Shown: piece by piece, positions 1 through 11,576 of the stretch
How the letters are laid out: every line of letters begins with the position of its first letter
Position numbering within the stretch: position 1 is the first letter of the stretch
From: Eremomyces bilateralis CBS 781.70
Lineage: Eukaryota > Ascomycota > Dothideomycetes > Eremomycetales > Eremomycetaceae
DNA length: 64,000 bases
Reading direction: 5' to 3'
Assembly (NCBI RefSeq): GCF_010015585.1
Contig: NW_022985074.1
Coordinates: 806,026-870,025, forward strand
The notes under the pieces: model-generated
What the model saw: only the letters and a program-made list of their open reading frames with translations
Databases searched by the model: none
What the model was told of the DNA's origin: nothing
Position numbers and translations under genes: made by a program

Positions 1-3000
1 GATCGAGCGAATGTGGCTTGTTCTCAATTTTGCCTTGCGGTTCCATCGGCGGTACTGGATGACTCCCAAACCCCGATTCCTGGCTTCCCGCATGTCGCAG
101 CTAGCCGTATCATGTTGTCAGCATTTCGGCACTTGAGTGACCGCACTTCAGATCGGCCGGCATTTTGCCAAGTTCTGGACTTCTGCCGATCAGCTCAATA
201 CTATTACAAGCATAATTCGTGAAAATAGCGAGAATAGCGACAAGGAGCGGCAGGGCTGGTGTTGGACTTGATATGATGGTGGGGCATGACTGACTGGATC
301 CTGGATGAGCGGAATGGGCGATGGTGAGAAGGAAGGATGAAGTCACCCCCATGAAGAGTCTCAACAGAGGCCCCAGCAGAGGGCACACTGGGGACAAGGG
401 TGATCTCAAGTCTCAACTCTGAACTCACTGATCGATTTTCACGATTTCACGATTTCACAGTCAAAGCGGAAGTGAAGTGAAGAATCAAGGAAACATGGGT
501 GAGGGGAAGCCTGCTGGAGATTACGCGCTTCGTACCCAAAAATACGCCTACCTTCACGTCCCTGTACCTGCACTGCACCAGCCCCCAGGCATTAAGGCAT
601 TAAGGCAGCCATGTCTCCCCTTCGCGCCTTCTCGGATCTCTGACAGTTTTTGATATTTCGTGTCCATCTCATCGCTCATGTCAGGTCTCGCACTCTTAAC
701 TGAGGGTTGAACTGATAAACTCTCCAATAAGCTCTTGCTTTCAGGTCTCTGCAAAACTCCAAGTCCTGTTTCTGAACGCCCGAATGTTTTTGACGCTGGC
801 GCTGTCGGGGTCCCTAGTGGGCCAACGTATCAGATTCAGACGAGTATCTACCTACTGTGGGCTACAGTCAACATCCTCACATCTCTCATATGAGACGATG
901 GAGATCGCCAAAGCAATCGCGAAGGAGTACCCTATCATGATGACTGTTCGCAGTCTTACAGCATCGGTGTGCAACCTCTCTGAGGCTCGCACGAGTAAAT
1001 ATATGTTGTACGGAACCTTTGGATACCTTCCTCACCTTGGGATTGTGGCGGTACAGAGAGAGCCTTTTCCCTAACGGGATCACAAAACAGGCAACAGCCA
1101 ATAGGACAGCAAGCAGAGTGAACTGAAAGCAGACAGGATGCAGCAGGCAGCCAGAGAATTCCGCACTTGCCTACGATGGGTGATCTGCCTGGTGGCTTCG
1201 TGTGGTGAGTGGTCGCCTCACAGCTGGCGCCCTTCATTTCCTTGGGTCAGTTGGGCACACAACATCAGCATCGTAATTCAGAAAGGGACCCTCCTCCGGA
1301 GGATAATTTTTCCCAGGCGTTGTTGATCTGGCTTGCACCCGGTTGCGGGCCCGTTGCTGGGTTGCTCGGTGCTCCAGACCAAGATTGCCCCATCCCCTTG
1401 TTCGGCAAGCAGTTAATGGGAGGCTTCAGAGTTCTGAGTTCTGGGAGGTGAGAGCCAATAAAGCAAGCTGTATTATGTCCAGCCGCATTTGCTTCCATCT
1501 GTATGCTCGAGGGAGCCAGTGACGAGCCAGTCCCGGTGACACAACCATCTCGAATTTCTCGATCCATTTGAAGAATTGGAAGGCGGCGAAAACGTTTTTT
1601 GCGCAGTCATGCCGAGCATCAGACTCAGACAGGGAGCGCAGAGCATGGACCGCGAGACGAAGAGACGACGGCTGCAAGCGGCAACGGGCCTGGCATTCGC
1701 AAGCCGATGGGGCGAAGTGGCGCCTGCAAGCCTGCGTGTGCTAAGTGCCATGAGCTAACCCAGGCAAGCAACTAGCAATGCCGAGCGGTGGGTGCACCGT
1801 GTATTCGCTGTCGCCCAGATGCGACATGCGACCGGAGGGCGGAGATGATGAAGTGTTCACTTTAGTCCCTCCCATTTGCTGCGCTTCGGCTTACCCTAGC
1901 CCATTGCGCCCGCGCCTCTCTCCCCCCCGTCAAACAAGAAGGTGGGCTTGGGGTATGGGCGCCTTGAGCGGGTGACGGGAATAGAACCAGACAGGAGGAA
2001 GCGTACGTAACACGGGAGAAAATCCAACCCGAGGCCCAACCACAGAAATGGTGGGAACTGGGAGAGTCATGGTGGCAGGAATTGCAGAATGCAGATGCGG
2101 TCCATGAAGGAGTGCAGGATTTGCGTGAGAGCCGTGTGGGCGGCAAAGGGGGATCGGATACTCGCAGCCTGGCAGGAGAGGATGGAGGAGGCATCGATGA
2201 TTTCGATCAATAATTCGATGACCGGAACCGTTGACGTACAACGAAGCTAACTAACGGCAGACCTTGCCAATTCTGCAGAGCAGAGTGCAGGCAGTAGAAT
2301 AGGGCCGTGCAGAAGTGTCTGAAAAAAAACGAAGAGTCAGAGCACCACTCCACTGATCCACTGGGCATGGAAGCACGATGCCGGGTGGTGGTGAGGCACT
2401 GCAGGAAAATCGCCATGAGGATCCGACATGGATGGTTCGAGACTTTGGTTTGGTGGGAGGAGGAGACGGGACAGGAGTGAGACCGTTGTTGGCCTGACGC
2501 CTGTTGATGTGGGCACACCATCATCCCGATTCCCAATCCATGTCCATCAAATCATCAATCCATGAGCTGGGATCCGGTCTGGGTCTCTGGGAGGCAAATT
2601 TCCTTTTGACGATGAACGACAAGGGGAGGGGGAAGGGGGGGTTTCGGTGGTGGAGGGAAGCAATACGGATCCGCCAGTCACCGTCGCCCCCTTCAGAAAT
2701 TGTGGATTTTTTCCAGTATGGAATTATTATGGGCCTTTATGGTCTGCACCCATCGGCGCATGGCAAGTCGCCGGATTGCCATGGAGTTGTTGTCGTGGAC
2801 TCGTGGTGGACAAGAAATGGCTGGTTTCAGCAATAGAACCGGCACCCACCATATCATCATAGTCATCAGAATCATCATTACCTATTCTCATCATCACGAT
2901 CTGGTTACAGATTCATGCATGCAATAGCCTGATATTATCATATTACTGTGGAATGTGAATACTGTCTCATCCATGATCAAGTTCGGGTCCAAGCGGTAGG

Positions 3001-3694
3001 AATCTAATTGCCTTGCACATTCGCGCTAATCCCGTTGTCCGCCTCTCTCTATTCTCTGCTAGCGCCGCTCTATGGGTTGCTTGATCGGTGGCTTGTCTCG
3101 CCTTGTCAACATTCGTGTAAATTGTTGCTCTTTTTATCCTTTTATGACACCAACCTGGTGGGGCCTGTCTTCATACCCAGTTGTGGAGCTCATTCGTCCC
3201 GCCCAGTCACGTCGTGGGCTCGTGGTTGACTGGTGGCTGTCGAAAAATACATACATCACCGATTCACCATCCACCAACATCAACTCCACTCTCACCACTC
3301 AACCCTTCTCCCTCCATCTGTCACTCCTTCGGTCTTATCTACTCCTAGTACTCCTCCTACTGTTCCCTCCTCTCTATCCTCATCCACCCTCTGACCTCCA
3401 TATAATTTTCATCTTCTCTCATTTATTAAATCTTGTCTGTTTGTCTTCCTCCTTCTACTCATCCCTCGCCTTCTCTATCCACCCGTCTCCCTCCACCACC
3501 CCATCTCCATATCACGACTCTCACCAGTAGAGCGACCACTGTTCCGCGCTTTATTCCATCGTAATATTCCTGGAGGATTCCGTCCGGCTGCTTTCTCAAG
3601 ACCACCGAGCCCTCTCTTTGGTCTTCGTACTCTCTAATTGTCCTCGGAGCCCTTCACTGGATTCCTGAGGACCACTTCACAGTTCTGGACGAGA
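1..3694. other. Gene-free 3.7 kb upstream region and leader
   Basis: I see no convincing protein gene here. The open frames are short, overlap on both strands and show no family motif. The stretch directly precedes the Ran1-like kinase. It becomes strongly C/T-rich from about 3290 to 3640 on the + strand, typical of Aspergillus core promoters and 5' leaders. A 152-codon frame (3072-3530, ATG-started) lies inside this tract, but its Leu/Ser/Pro-heavy composition follows from the pyrimidine bias. The most likely content is a large promoter and/or long 5' UTR of the kinase, possibly with upstream ORFs. Confidence 0.5.
3290..3640 (+). promoter_or_regulatory. Pyrimidine-rich core promoter / 5' leader of the Ran1-like kinase
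   Basis: Long runs of C and T on the sense strand end about 55 bases before the kinase ATG at 3695. CT-rich blocks just upstream of transcription starts are common in filamentous fungi. The position and strand fit that role. The exact start site cannot be seen. Confidence 0.45.
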
Positions 3695-5138
3695 ATGCTG
3701 TTTCCACCAACACCACCGGCCTCACCACCACTCGATGGATTCCCAAGTCCGCCCCCGGTGGTTTCCGCTCGTCCCCCGGAGTTCCTCCTTGGACATGTAC
3801 TGGCTGGACGGCTCCAGTTGACTCAAATCCTCGGTGTTGGCGCCTATGGAGTGGTCTATCTCGCCATCGATATCCTCACCAACACCAATTATGCCGTAAA
3901 GGCCTTGAATAAGGTTGGTCTGGAGCCCAGGCAACGGAAATTCCAGAAGCGTGAGATCCAGCTACACTACATGGCCAACCATCATCCCGGAGTCGTTTCC
4001 ATGGTCAAAATCCTGGAGTCTTCAGACACCACCTTTGTCGTTCTCGAATACTGTCCGGAAGGGGATCTCTTTTCTAACATTACAGAGCGGGGGAGATATG
4101 TTGGCAGCGATTTCCTGGCAAAGTCTCTTTTCCTACAAATCCTGGACGCGGTTGAACATTGCCATAACCTGGGTATCTACCATCGGGACCTGAAGCCGGA
4201 GAACATCCTCGTGACCGATGGTGGTAAGACGGCCAAGCTTGCCGACTTTGGACTGGCCACCAGTGACCGTGTGACATCCGACTACGGCTGCGGTTCGACC
4301 TTCTACATGTCACCAGGTACGTGCATTTCTCGTTGTTTCTTATTCTCGAAGAGCCCTGGAATTTAACCTTCGTCTCGCTGCAGAATGTCAACAAAGCAAC
4401 CCAAGGGCCTTTTCCAGCTATGCCTCTGTCCCCAATGATGTCTGGAGCCTTGGAGTCATTCTGGTTAATCTCACCTGTGGCCGAAACCCATGGAAGCGGG
4501 CCTGTTTTGAGGATACCACATTCCGCGCCTACGCCCGGGACCGGAGTTTCCTACCTACTATTCTTCCCCTTTCCCAGGAGCTCAATGGCATCTTGACACG
4601 CATTTTCGAGCTGGATCCGTCCAAGCGGATCGACTTGCAAGAATTGCGGAGGTTGATCGTTGGCTGCGATCGCCTCACCACCACTCCTCAAGTTCAGCCG
4701 ATCACTGTCCCCCAACAACCCATTACCCCCCCTCTCTCCCCTTTGGCCTCCATCTTCCAGCCCGGACTCCAACAACCCGACTCGTCCTTCCAGCTCAATG
4801 TTGGCCTCGACGAGCATATATACGAAACCCGCCAGGGTTCCCGCGACTCGAACCTATCTACGGGTAGCTCGAACTCCGATACGTTATCCACCTTATCCGA
4901 TGGCTCTACGACCTCGGCCTCGTCGACGTCGACATCAACCTCTTCCTACACCATTGTTCAAAACGATCATCAAAAACCGACCCCTGCGGTACAATTCCAA
5001 CCCACTTGCTTCGTTCCAACCCCATCTGGAGGAGCCTTCTGGAATGAATTCCCTAGCCAGGTGTATCGTCTTACTCAGATGATGCAGCCTCTTTTCAACC
5101 AGGTCCATTCTAATGCCAGGATGCAACATGTCTTCTAA
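3695..5138 (+). CDS. Ran1/Pat1-Ksp1-like serine/threonine kinase
   Basis: Two exons, 3695-4316 and 4384-5138, joined across a 67-nt intron (GTACGT...GCAG), give 458 aa. The ATG at 3695 (MLFPPTPPASPP) is the first in frame. The kinase domain runs from about residue 40 to 330: glycine loop LGVGAYGVVY (47-56), catalytic YHRDLKPEN near 163, ADFGLAT near 183 and the activation segment YGCGSTFYMSPECQQ across the splice junction. This pattern is that of the fungal Ran1/Pat1, Ksp1 and Sks1 group, cytosolic/nuclear kinases that link nutrients to growth, morphogenesis or meiosis. The C-terminal 130 residues are Ser/Thr/Pro/Gln-rich and probably unstructured. The family call is firm; which paralogue is uncertain. 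Confidence 0.9.
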
Positions 5139-8100
5139 GGCCTTCTTGATGGTTCCCCTTTTCACGGACTAGGAGCGACCGGATTCCATGGATCACGAAC
5201 AACGGATTTTCAACTTTCAATTCACTTGTGAATAATTTTCTCACTTCAACCTGTGTATACTGGGGACCTTTTTTCATTTACAACTTTCTAAATCCGAAGA
5301 GTAACGATGGGACGATGAAAAGTCATGTTGATGCGGATCTTTTGTTAATCGGCATGGAGTTGGTCATGTTCAATGATGTACAGATGGATGGTGGAGTCGA
5401 CTTTTTTCTTTCCTTTGTTTAACCTGGGACATCCGGTTTCTGTCAGGATCCGATAGAATGTGGTTGGCGTACCAGCTTGCGGCCTGAATGGTCGGATAGA
5501 GGAGGGTTTCTTCAAGCGGCTTTCAGGAGTTCTGTTTTCACGGCCTTTTCAACCACAGAGAAACCGGAGTTGACATTTAGAGTGGAGCACCGGCGGTTTG
5601 TTTTCAACACGCCAGTTTCATCGATTCACGCGATTTACGGAAGGATTTACCGGATCACGAGAGGATTTCACGCCTAGAGACACTTCTTCGAGGGATACCA
5701 TATAATGGGCTTCAAAACCGAGCACGGGGTTCGGTCGTTCTCGAATCATAAGTCGATCAATTCAGATGACCCCTTAAATTTACGGACTTCATCCACGGCA
5801 GTTCTTGACACTCGTTTTCCGAAAGATACCCAATCTTGTTTCATGCAGAGCTTCTGTAGCAGTATCACAAGGGGGACGCAATCGTTATCTCATATTTTGA
5901 AGGTGTTCAGCGATGGTATGGTGGTGGGAGGCTCCCTATTGAAGGAAGAAACCGTTCAGCACACGCTGATAGAATTCTACAAGCCATATTGCAGTGTTCA
6001 CTGAAGAACCCGTGTTACATTTCTTTTTTATGCAAGTGATTGTTAACCACCAGATCAGTATCGGCGCCCGCCACGAGACGTTTGTTTGGTTTCCGTTTAG
6101 CGGCTCTTCGGAAAGAAGGCAAATGTTATCCACCAAGTGAGTCTTGATGATGACATCTGGCATTTGCCAATTCTTCGGAAGACTAGTCACGAAGCTCGTC
6201 CCTGGAGTGGTTCCTATGGCGGAGTAATGAGTAATCTGTCTAAATTGGCCCCGTTCTAGTCCTCGATGGACCGTCCAATCTAAAGGTCTTCAAGATGCCA
6301 CAAGGACCCTCTAACATTCCCAATAACTGAAGATAATGGTCCACTATTCTTCCTGGTACCAGCATCACATATCTGTCCGGTCATGGACGGACTGGTGTCG
6401 CCTTTGCAATGTTCGTCCGCGTCCGCTTGCGGTCGATCATGGGCTCCCGTCCGCTTGATCCTAACATTGCATTTGCCAATCCAACCAAAATTGATGACAC
6501 CGATCCAGCCGTTGAATTTAGGGCAGCATGCAATAAGCGTAAGGGCAGGTCGTTGAGAGCACGTCTACCCGTTTGCGTAGTGTGAGATCTGGCTCCCTTG
6601 TCGTACCGTGGCATCCATAATATTCACCAAATGAGACGGCTTTGCCCAGTGCCAGCCGCCATCCCAAATGACGATGCCTGCCACTGTGCCACACCATGTC
6701 CGTAATCGGGTGGCCACTCAGACCAGCCAGCGTCTCAAGGCCACCGACATGCTCTCTTCTCGCGCATGGTCTTTTTTTTGGGTGAGGCGGCCAATTGGCG
6801 GGGTTGGGATGATACCGACATGACGCATGTCCCAGCCCCGCCGATGGGCTTCCCGGTTGCCTATCGCCGCTGTCTCAATCCCAGTCGATTAGCTGCCGTC
6901 CAATATGCAACTAACCTACATGTTACTCGATAACCTGAGCTGATCCGTTGTTAGTTCTCTATGAAGCGCTGAGTCGCTGACCGATGCACGACGTCGGCCG
7001 CATTAATAAGGTGCCACTTGGAAGTTGGAACAGTCTGCATGCGTGTTTTACTTAGGGTCTAAGGCGTCTCAACACAAGCCTGAAGTCTGAACCGTGGATA
7101 CGACGTGAATCTCCGTCTTACTGCGTTCCGATATCGAACTCCTGCAGATCCTTGGCATTTCATCTGTAGCCACTCCAAGACAGTCGCAGGTTGATTCCGA
7201 AGCAGAAGGTCGGCCTGGACCCTGCTGACTGCGGTCGCTGTGTCCCATCCTCCCATCCACTTCGATGTCGATCTGGTGATTTGGAGGTTATGGGAGTTGG
7301 AGTCCGTGAGACAGTGGTGACGCCACCTTCCACACGACACGGGCCACACGGCACGATGAGACGATGAGACGATGAGACTATGGGATCGGCACATGGCATT
7401 GCCGTTGGAGAGCGACAAACGAATGTTGAGGATCTGGACTGGCCGATTTGATCGATGATTTGGTCTGTATGGCTCTGAGGAGACTGGGTTTTGCTGTGTC
7501 ATGCCTCTTTCATCACTCCCTGCCGCGATCAACCTTTACTCAGGACTGGTAAACACCAGTGGAGTGGGATAATGAAAAAGTGCGGAGCTTTGGACTGCTT
7601 ACAGCCAAGCTCACTTGGACACGCTAGCAATAGAATCCCTTACTACTCGTCAAGTCTAAGCGAAGCATTTCTCCTTGCGCATCGGGCTGAATGAAAGCAT
7701 CAACCAGATCAGTGTCTTGACATCATCTTCATGCGAGGCTAGACCTGCGACGGGCTGTGGACTGTAGGCGTGCAGACTGCTGGATGCAAGAGATTCATTA
7801 TTCCAGCCAATGGTCAGAGCCACTTGGACTATACTGTAATTGGAACTCCGTGCGATGAAGGAATCATGATCACGATCGCTTCGTTAGTTCAAAACTATCC
7901 GTGTGCTCCGAATATAACCTCTCCCGTTCTGGCTGTGTGCAGGACATGCAACTTTAGCCTCTAACAGCTTGAGTATTTACCCTGGCAGGAAGGGTATTAT
8001 TACTGTCTGGGTTCATGCATCATAGGGACTTTGCCATGTGGTTTGCTGGCTGCTGTCTGATGAGGACAATTCTCCCAGCTGCATCCCGTAGATGGCTGTT

Positions 8101-9407
8101 GATGAGGCTAGCAACAGCCGACTGTGCCATGCCCTGGCACATAAGCAATGCCGACATGGGTATTCCGTAGAATCGCAGAAATGACTCCGTTTATGAGAAT
8201 GCCTGCAGGTTAATAGGCGCTGATCATGTCACACCGGTCAAGATGGGGACTTTTTAGTGGTATTACTAGTATCGATCCTAATCTCCATCTCTTTTTGCGT
8301 CTATATCTGTCAAGCAATCGTCACAAGCATGTATGCAGATTGAATGGTGAATGAAGATTGATTGACTAACAAGGTACCTAGGATTCCTCCTAAGTGTCAC
8401 GGTGCTATTTTGGAGGACCATGGATATGGATCACTATCGTAAAACAGCTTGTATTTGACGAAACGAAAGATGAAGAAGGAGAATGGGAAACCAGAACAGA
8501 GAGAGATATAATATACACAAAGCGGGATTGTGAATCACCACGTGATAGCCCCTAACACATCGGAGGCATCACATCACATCTGCATCTGCATCGTATCGTG
8601 AGGCATCCGTATCAGGCCATAAGGCAACAATACATTAACGCCTCAAAGCACGAAAAGTACGACCGTGACACTAAGGATAAAACCCGAGTTTCATCACGTG
8701 ATGTATGTTTTGCAAACATCGAAGGCCCTATATAGTAAGAGTAACAGGACTTTGTGTATATTAAGATCAGTGTTGCAATTGCGTGTATAGTAGAAGATGT
8801 AGATTGTTATGTAGGCTATATAGGGAAGCTCAGATACAGATGAGATGATCACCTGATCATTGATGTCTGATATGTGTCTAAGGCATGAACTTGAAGGTCT
8901 GGGTCAGGGCTAAGGCATCATTCTGAAGCCTCAGGCATCGATACTCATGCATATCCTGATTTATCTCAGCCACAGCTCAGACCGTCGCTCGAAACCTGGC
9001 TTGCGCCAAGCTACGCTAACGCCCAAATGGGCTAGCTGGGAGTAAACTCCTTTCAAGGAGGTCTGAGGGCACGTGGCATGACTTTAGGAAGAGAAAGACG
9101 CAGAATCGGAGTGATGAGCATTATCGGCCTTGATATCACGAAAAACAACACGAGACTCGACAATTTGACGCCATAAGATCCAAGAAAATGGTACCGGACA
9201 GATATATATCTAGATTTTAGATTGCCTACGTCTAACCATGATAGGATAAAAAAGGTGCTAAGGCTGCCTCAGAGGCGTAGTGGACGAGCGTATATCTAAG
9301 CGATCAACCTCCCATACTACCTATTCGAACTCCACGCCATTCGCACTGAACAAGGAGAGACAGTGAGGTCCTAAAGGTCGATTAGTGTGACAAAGATCCT
9401 TCTCGGT
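5139..9407. other. Gene-poor 4.3 kb interval
   Basis: No open frame here has family motifs or good coding character; all are short and stacked on both strands. The first few hundred bases are presumably 3' UTR and terminator of the kinase. From about 8200 the base composition turns AT-rich with many TATA-like words. One small tandem repeat (7353-7376) is present. No transposon with clear ends was recognised. Confidence 0.5.
7353..7376. repeat. 8-bp tandem repeat, three copies
   Basis: The unit ACGATGAG occurs three times head to tail, exact, in non-coding sequence. It is a minor microsatellite with no evident function. Confidence 0.8.
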
Positions 9408-9797
9408 ATGCCTAAAGCAAAGAAGACTAAGAGCCGTCGGCATCGAAGGGGGGCCAAGTCTAATTCCGCTCCTAATGCTCCTAGCACTAGAGGACGAGAA
9501 CTCGAGCGGATCCTGGATATCCCGGGCTCAGAGCTTGCATCCTATATTAAACAGTTGGTGCGGGCAAAGGAGCGTCGCGTCAATATCCACGATGAGGTTT
9601 CCATTGACGACATGCTGTCTATGCAGGTGAAGATAATCGAGTCTACTTTGAGGAGGTTACTACGCGATCGATATCCCCAAAGTCACACTGCTGTTGAACC
9701 GAAGGATCTACAGATCGCTATTCTATCCCGCCTTATCTTTGCAAAGCAGGATACAATCCTAATCGCACAGACAGGCTTCGGAAAGAGCTTGATATAG
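9408..9797 (+). pseudogene. Truncated RecQ/DEAD-type helicase N-terminal fragment
   Basis: An ATG at 9408 opens a 129-aa frame. It begins with a basic Lys/Arg-rich segment (PKAKKTKSRRHRRG) and ends in ILIAQTGFGKSLI, a Walker A/motif I box (TGFGKS) just before the stop. The stretch before it (DLQIAILSRLIFAKQDT) fits the Q-motif/linker region of RecQ-like helicases that are multicopy in Aspergillus genomes. All later helicase motifs (DEAH, SAT, motif VI) are missing: nothing downstream resumes the domain. It therefore looks like a broken copy of a repeated helicase gene rather than a working protein. The alternative of a small regulatory protein with a P-loop is much less likely. Confidence 0.6.
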
Positions 9798-11576
9798 AAG
9801 ATCGCTGTTAGGAGGCCTCGAATCTTCGTAACCTGCTACTACCACACTTTCGCTCTATGTCATGTGTCCCCTTGATTTTCACTCGTCAACTCATATAATC
9901 CCTGCAAAACGCCCCCAGACGGCTTTCTGAAGAAAGCCCAAGTCGGCGCTAGCCGGGGGCGTGGCGCTAGCGCCTTCTTCTTGAAATCCCGTGTGGCTGT
10001 GCGAGATAAATTCTGATGATTGCTATGGTCCGAGGCCTGTGGCCTAAGACCTTGAGTGTGGCTGATGTCACAGAGATGTGGCTGGTGGGTTTCAAGGAGG
10101 ATTATCAAGGACACAGTCATGTGAGAGCTGTGTTAGGACAGCAGAGGAGAGTTGATATCTCGCGCACAGAGACGCTGGGAGTGGGAGATTTCTTGATTCT
10201 CTCTTCTCTCTCTCTTCAGTTTAGATTAATGGAACTTAGTAATCACAGATCTTACGCATCCAGATCGTGTCAATGATAACCATAACAACCAGATGACGGT
10301 TTCGTCTCGTCTTGTCTTCTTTTACCTTATATATAATAGCCTACAGATATTTAGCTGTTATTCTTAGAATAATAACTATCACTAGTATTGTTCTCCGTCT
10401 TATCTTTCCCTGCTTACCTCGTGTGTGAAGTTCCTGCCCACTGATCGGACTGAACGAGGTCATCAGTCAGATATTCCAATCTCAACAGTCAGGATTTCCT
10501 CCCCACTCCAAATCCAAAGATATCCACTAGCAGGTCCGGCAGCGATCCAATTGTATCTATGCTTAATAAGAATAGAAACAAGACTGAATATCCCACTCAC
10601 TAGTTGGCCAAAGGTTCGTGATTGTCTGTTGGTCTGCCGCTTGTTAGAAGCAACCATTATTGTTTATGCATGTCAGGTAATACATTCCTAAATTGGAATA
10701 TGTCATGTAAATAGTTCTATCATCCAGAAGAAAAACCTAGATTTAGGAAATCAATCAAACGGATCAATTAGTCCTCAAGTTCAACACCACTCGCTCTAAT
10801 TGATTGCACCGTCCAGTCCCAGATGTCAGAATACGAGTGCAACAGTTGTCAAATTGGTCAGCTGGAAACAACAAGTAAGAGATTCATCCCCTTTGTGCAA
10901 TTGAAGTGAATCCTTATGCGCCGACGAGGCTGATAGGAGATCTTGGAGGCACGGGTAATGGTTGAGGAGCAATAGGAGGCTGATGGCTACCCCGTCACAA
11001 GCGGCAGATGTGCATAAAGATTGATACATCTGGTCTGATTGCAGAAATGATAGAGATTGGGGCCAGGAGTTGGCGAAGACAGTGAAGGAGTTAGTATATA
11101 TTGTTGTCTTCCTCCAGCGTTCGGCTGCAGCAGAGACAGCCAAGCTGAACAGTCGTGACTTTCCAGAGGATCTCGAGGGATCCCTATATTTCCCTAGAGA
11201 ATTATAATTGGTTTATTCAGCCGCTTCTCTCTGCCTTTTTTGCCAGGGCGTCCACTAATCCAGCAGTGGCGTTCATGGACTTCATAACGCTGGCGCTTAT
11301 ACAAGTGATGGTACACCATCTGGAATGGCCGCCGAATTACAGATGAATATCAGAGTGAATAATTTATAGAAATCGGTAGGAAAGTGCCTAGGTATAATTT
11401 TGGGGACGAGTGGCCCGCTTGGAACGAAGATGCGGTCCGCAAACCTTGAACACGCCAGACTTGGGTCGCAAAGTGAGAATATATATCATGGCGCTGCGAT
11501 TGCTGTTCGATTCATCAGGCCGGACTCATCTTCCCGCATGCTCAAGCTATCCAGTTTCAACATGGATGGCCCTAGA
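9798..11576. other. AT-rich non-coding interval with palindromes
   Basis: No gene recognised. It follows the point where the helicase fragment breaks off. It contains a nested hairpin/palindrome cluster (9909-9974), a TC-microsatellite-like patch near 10198-10220, and AT-rich sequence from 10320. The last 200 bases probably hold the promoter of the lectin-like gene. Confidence 0.45.
9909..9974. repeat. Nested inverted repeats and 12-bp perfect palindrome
   Basis: Three symmetries sit in 66 bp. Outer arms are ACGCCCCC (9909-9916) and GGGGGCGT (9955-9962). An inner 7-bp stem GGCTTTC/GAAAGCC (9921-9927 and 9932-9938) has a TGAA loop. A perfect palindrome GGCGCTAGCGCC lies at 9963-9974. The block is GC-rich inside AT-rich flanks. 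It could be a hairpin end of a mobile element or a terminator-like structure; I cannot tell which. Confidence 0.7.

Noticed and set aside
3072-3530. 152-codon ORF upstream of the kinase
   Set aside because: Composition is dictated by the C/T-rich tract; no motif. Best read as leader, at most an upstream ORF.
7059-7532. 157-codon reverse frame in the gene-poor island
   Set aside because: Irregular composition, no domain, contains the ACGATGAG microsatellite; likely chance.
10131-10288. Segment beginning TGTTA and ending TAACA, looking like a solo long terminal repeat
   Set aside because: No flanking target duplication, no second copy and no coding part in the window; too weak to name an element.
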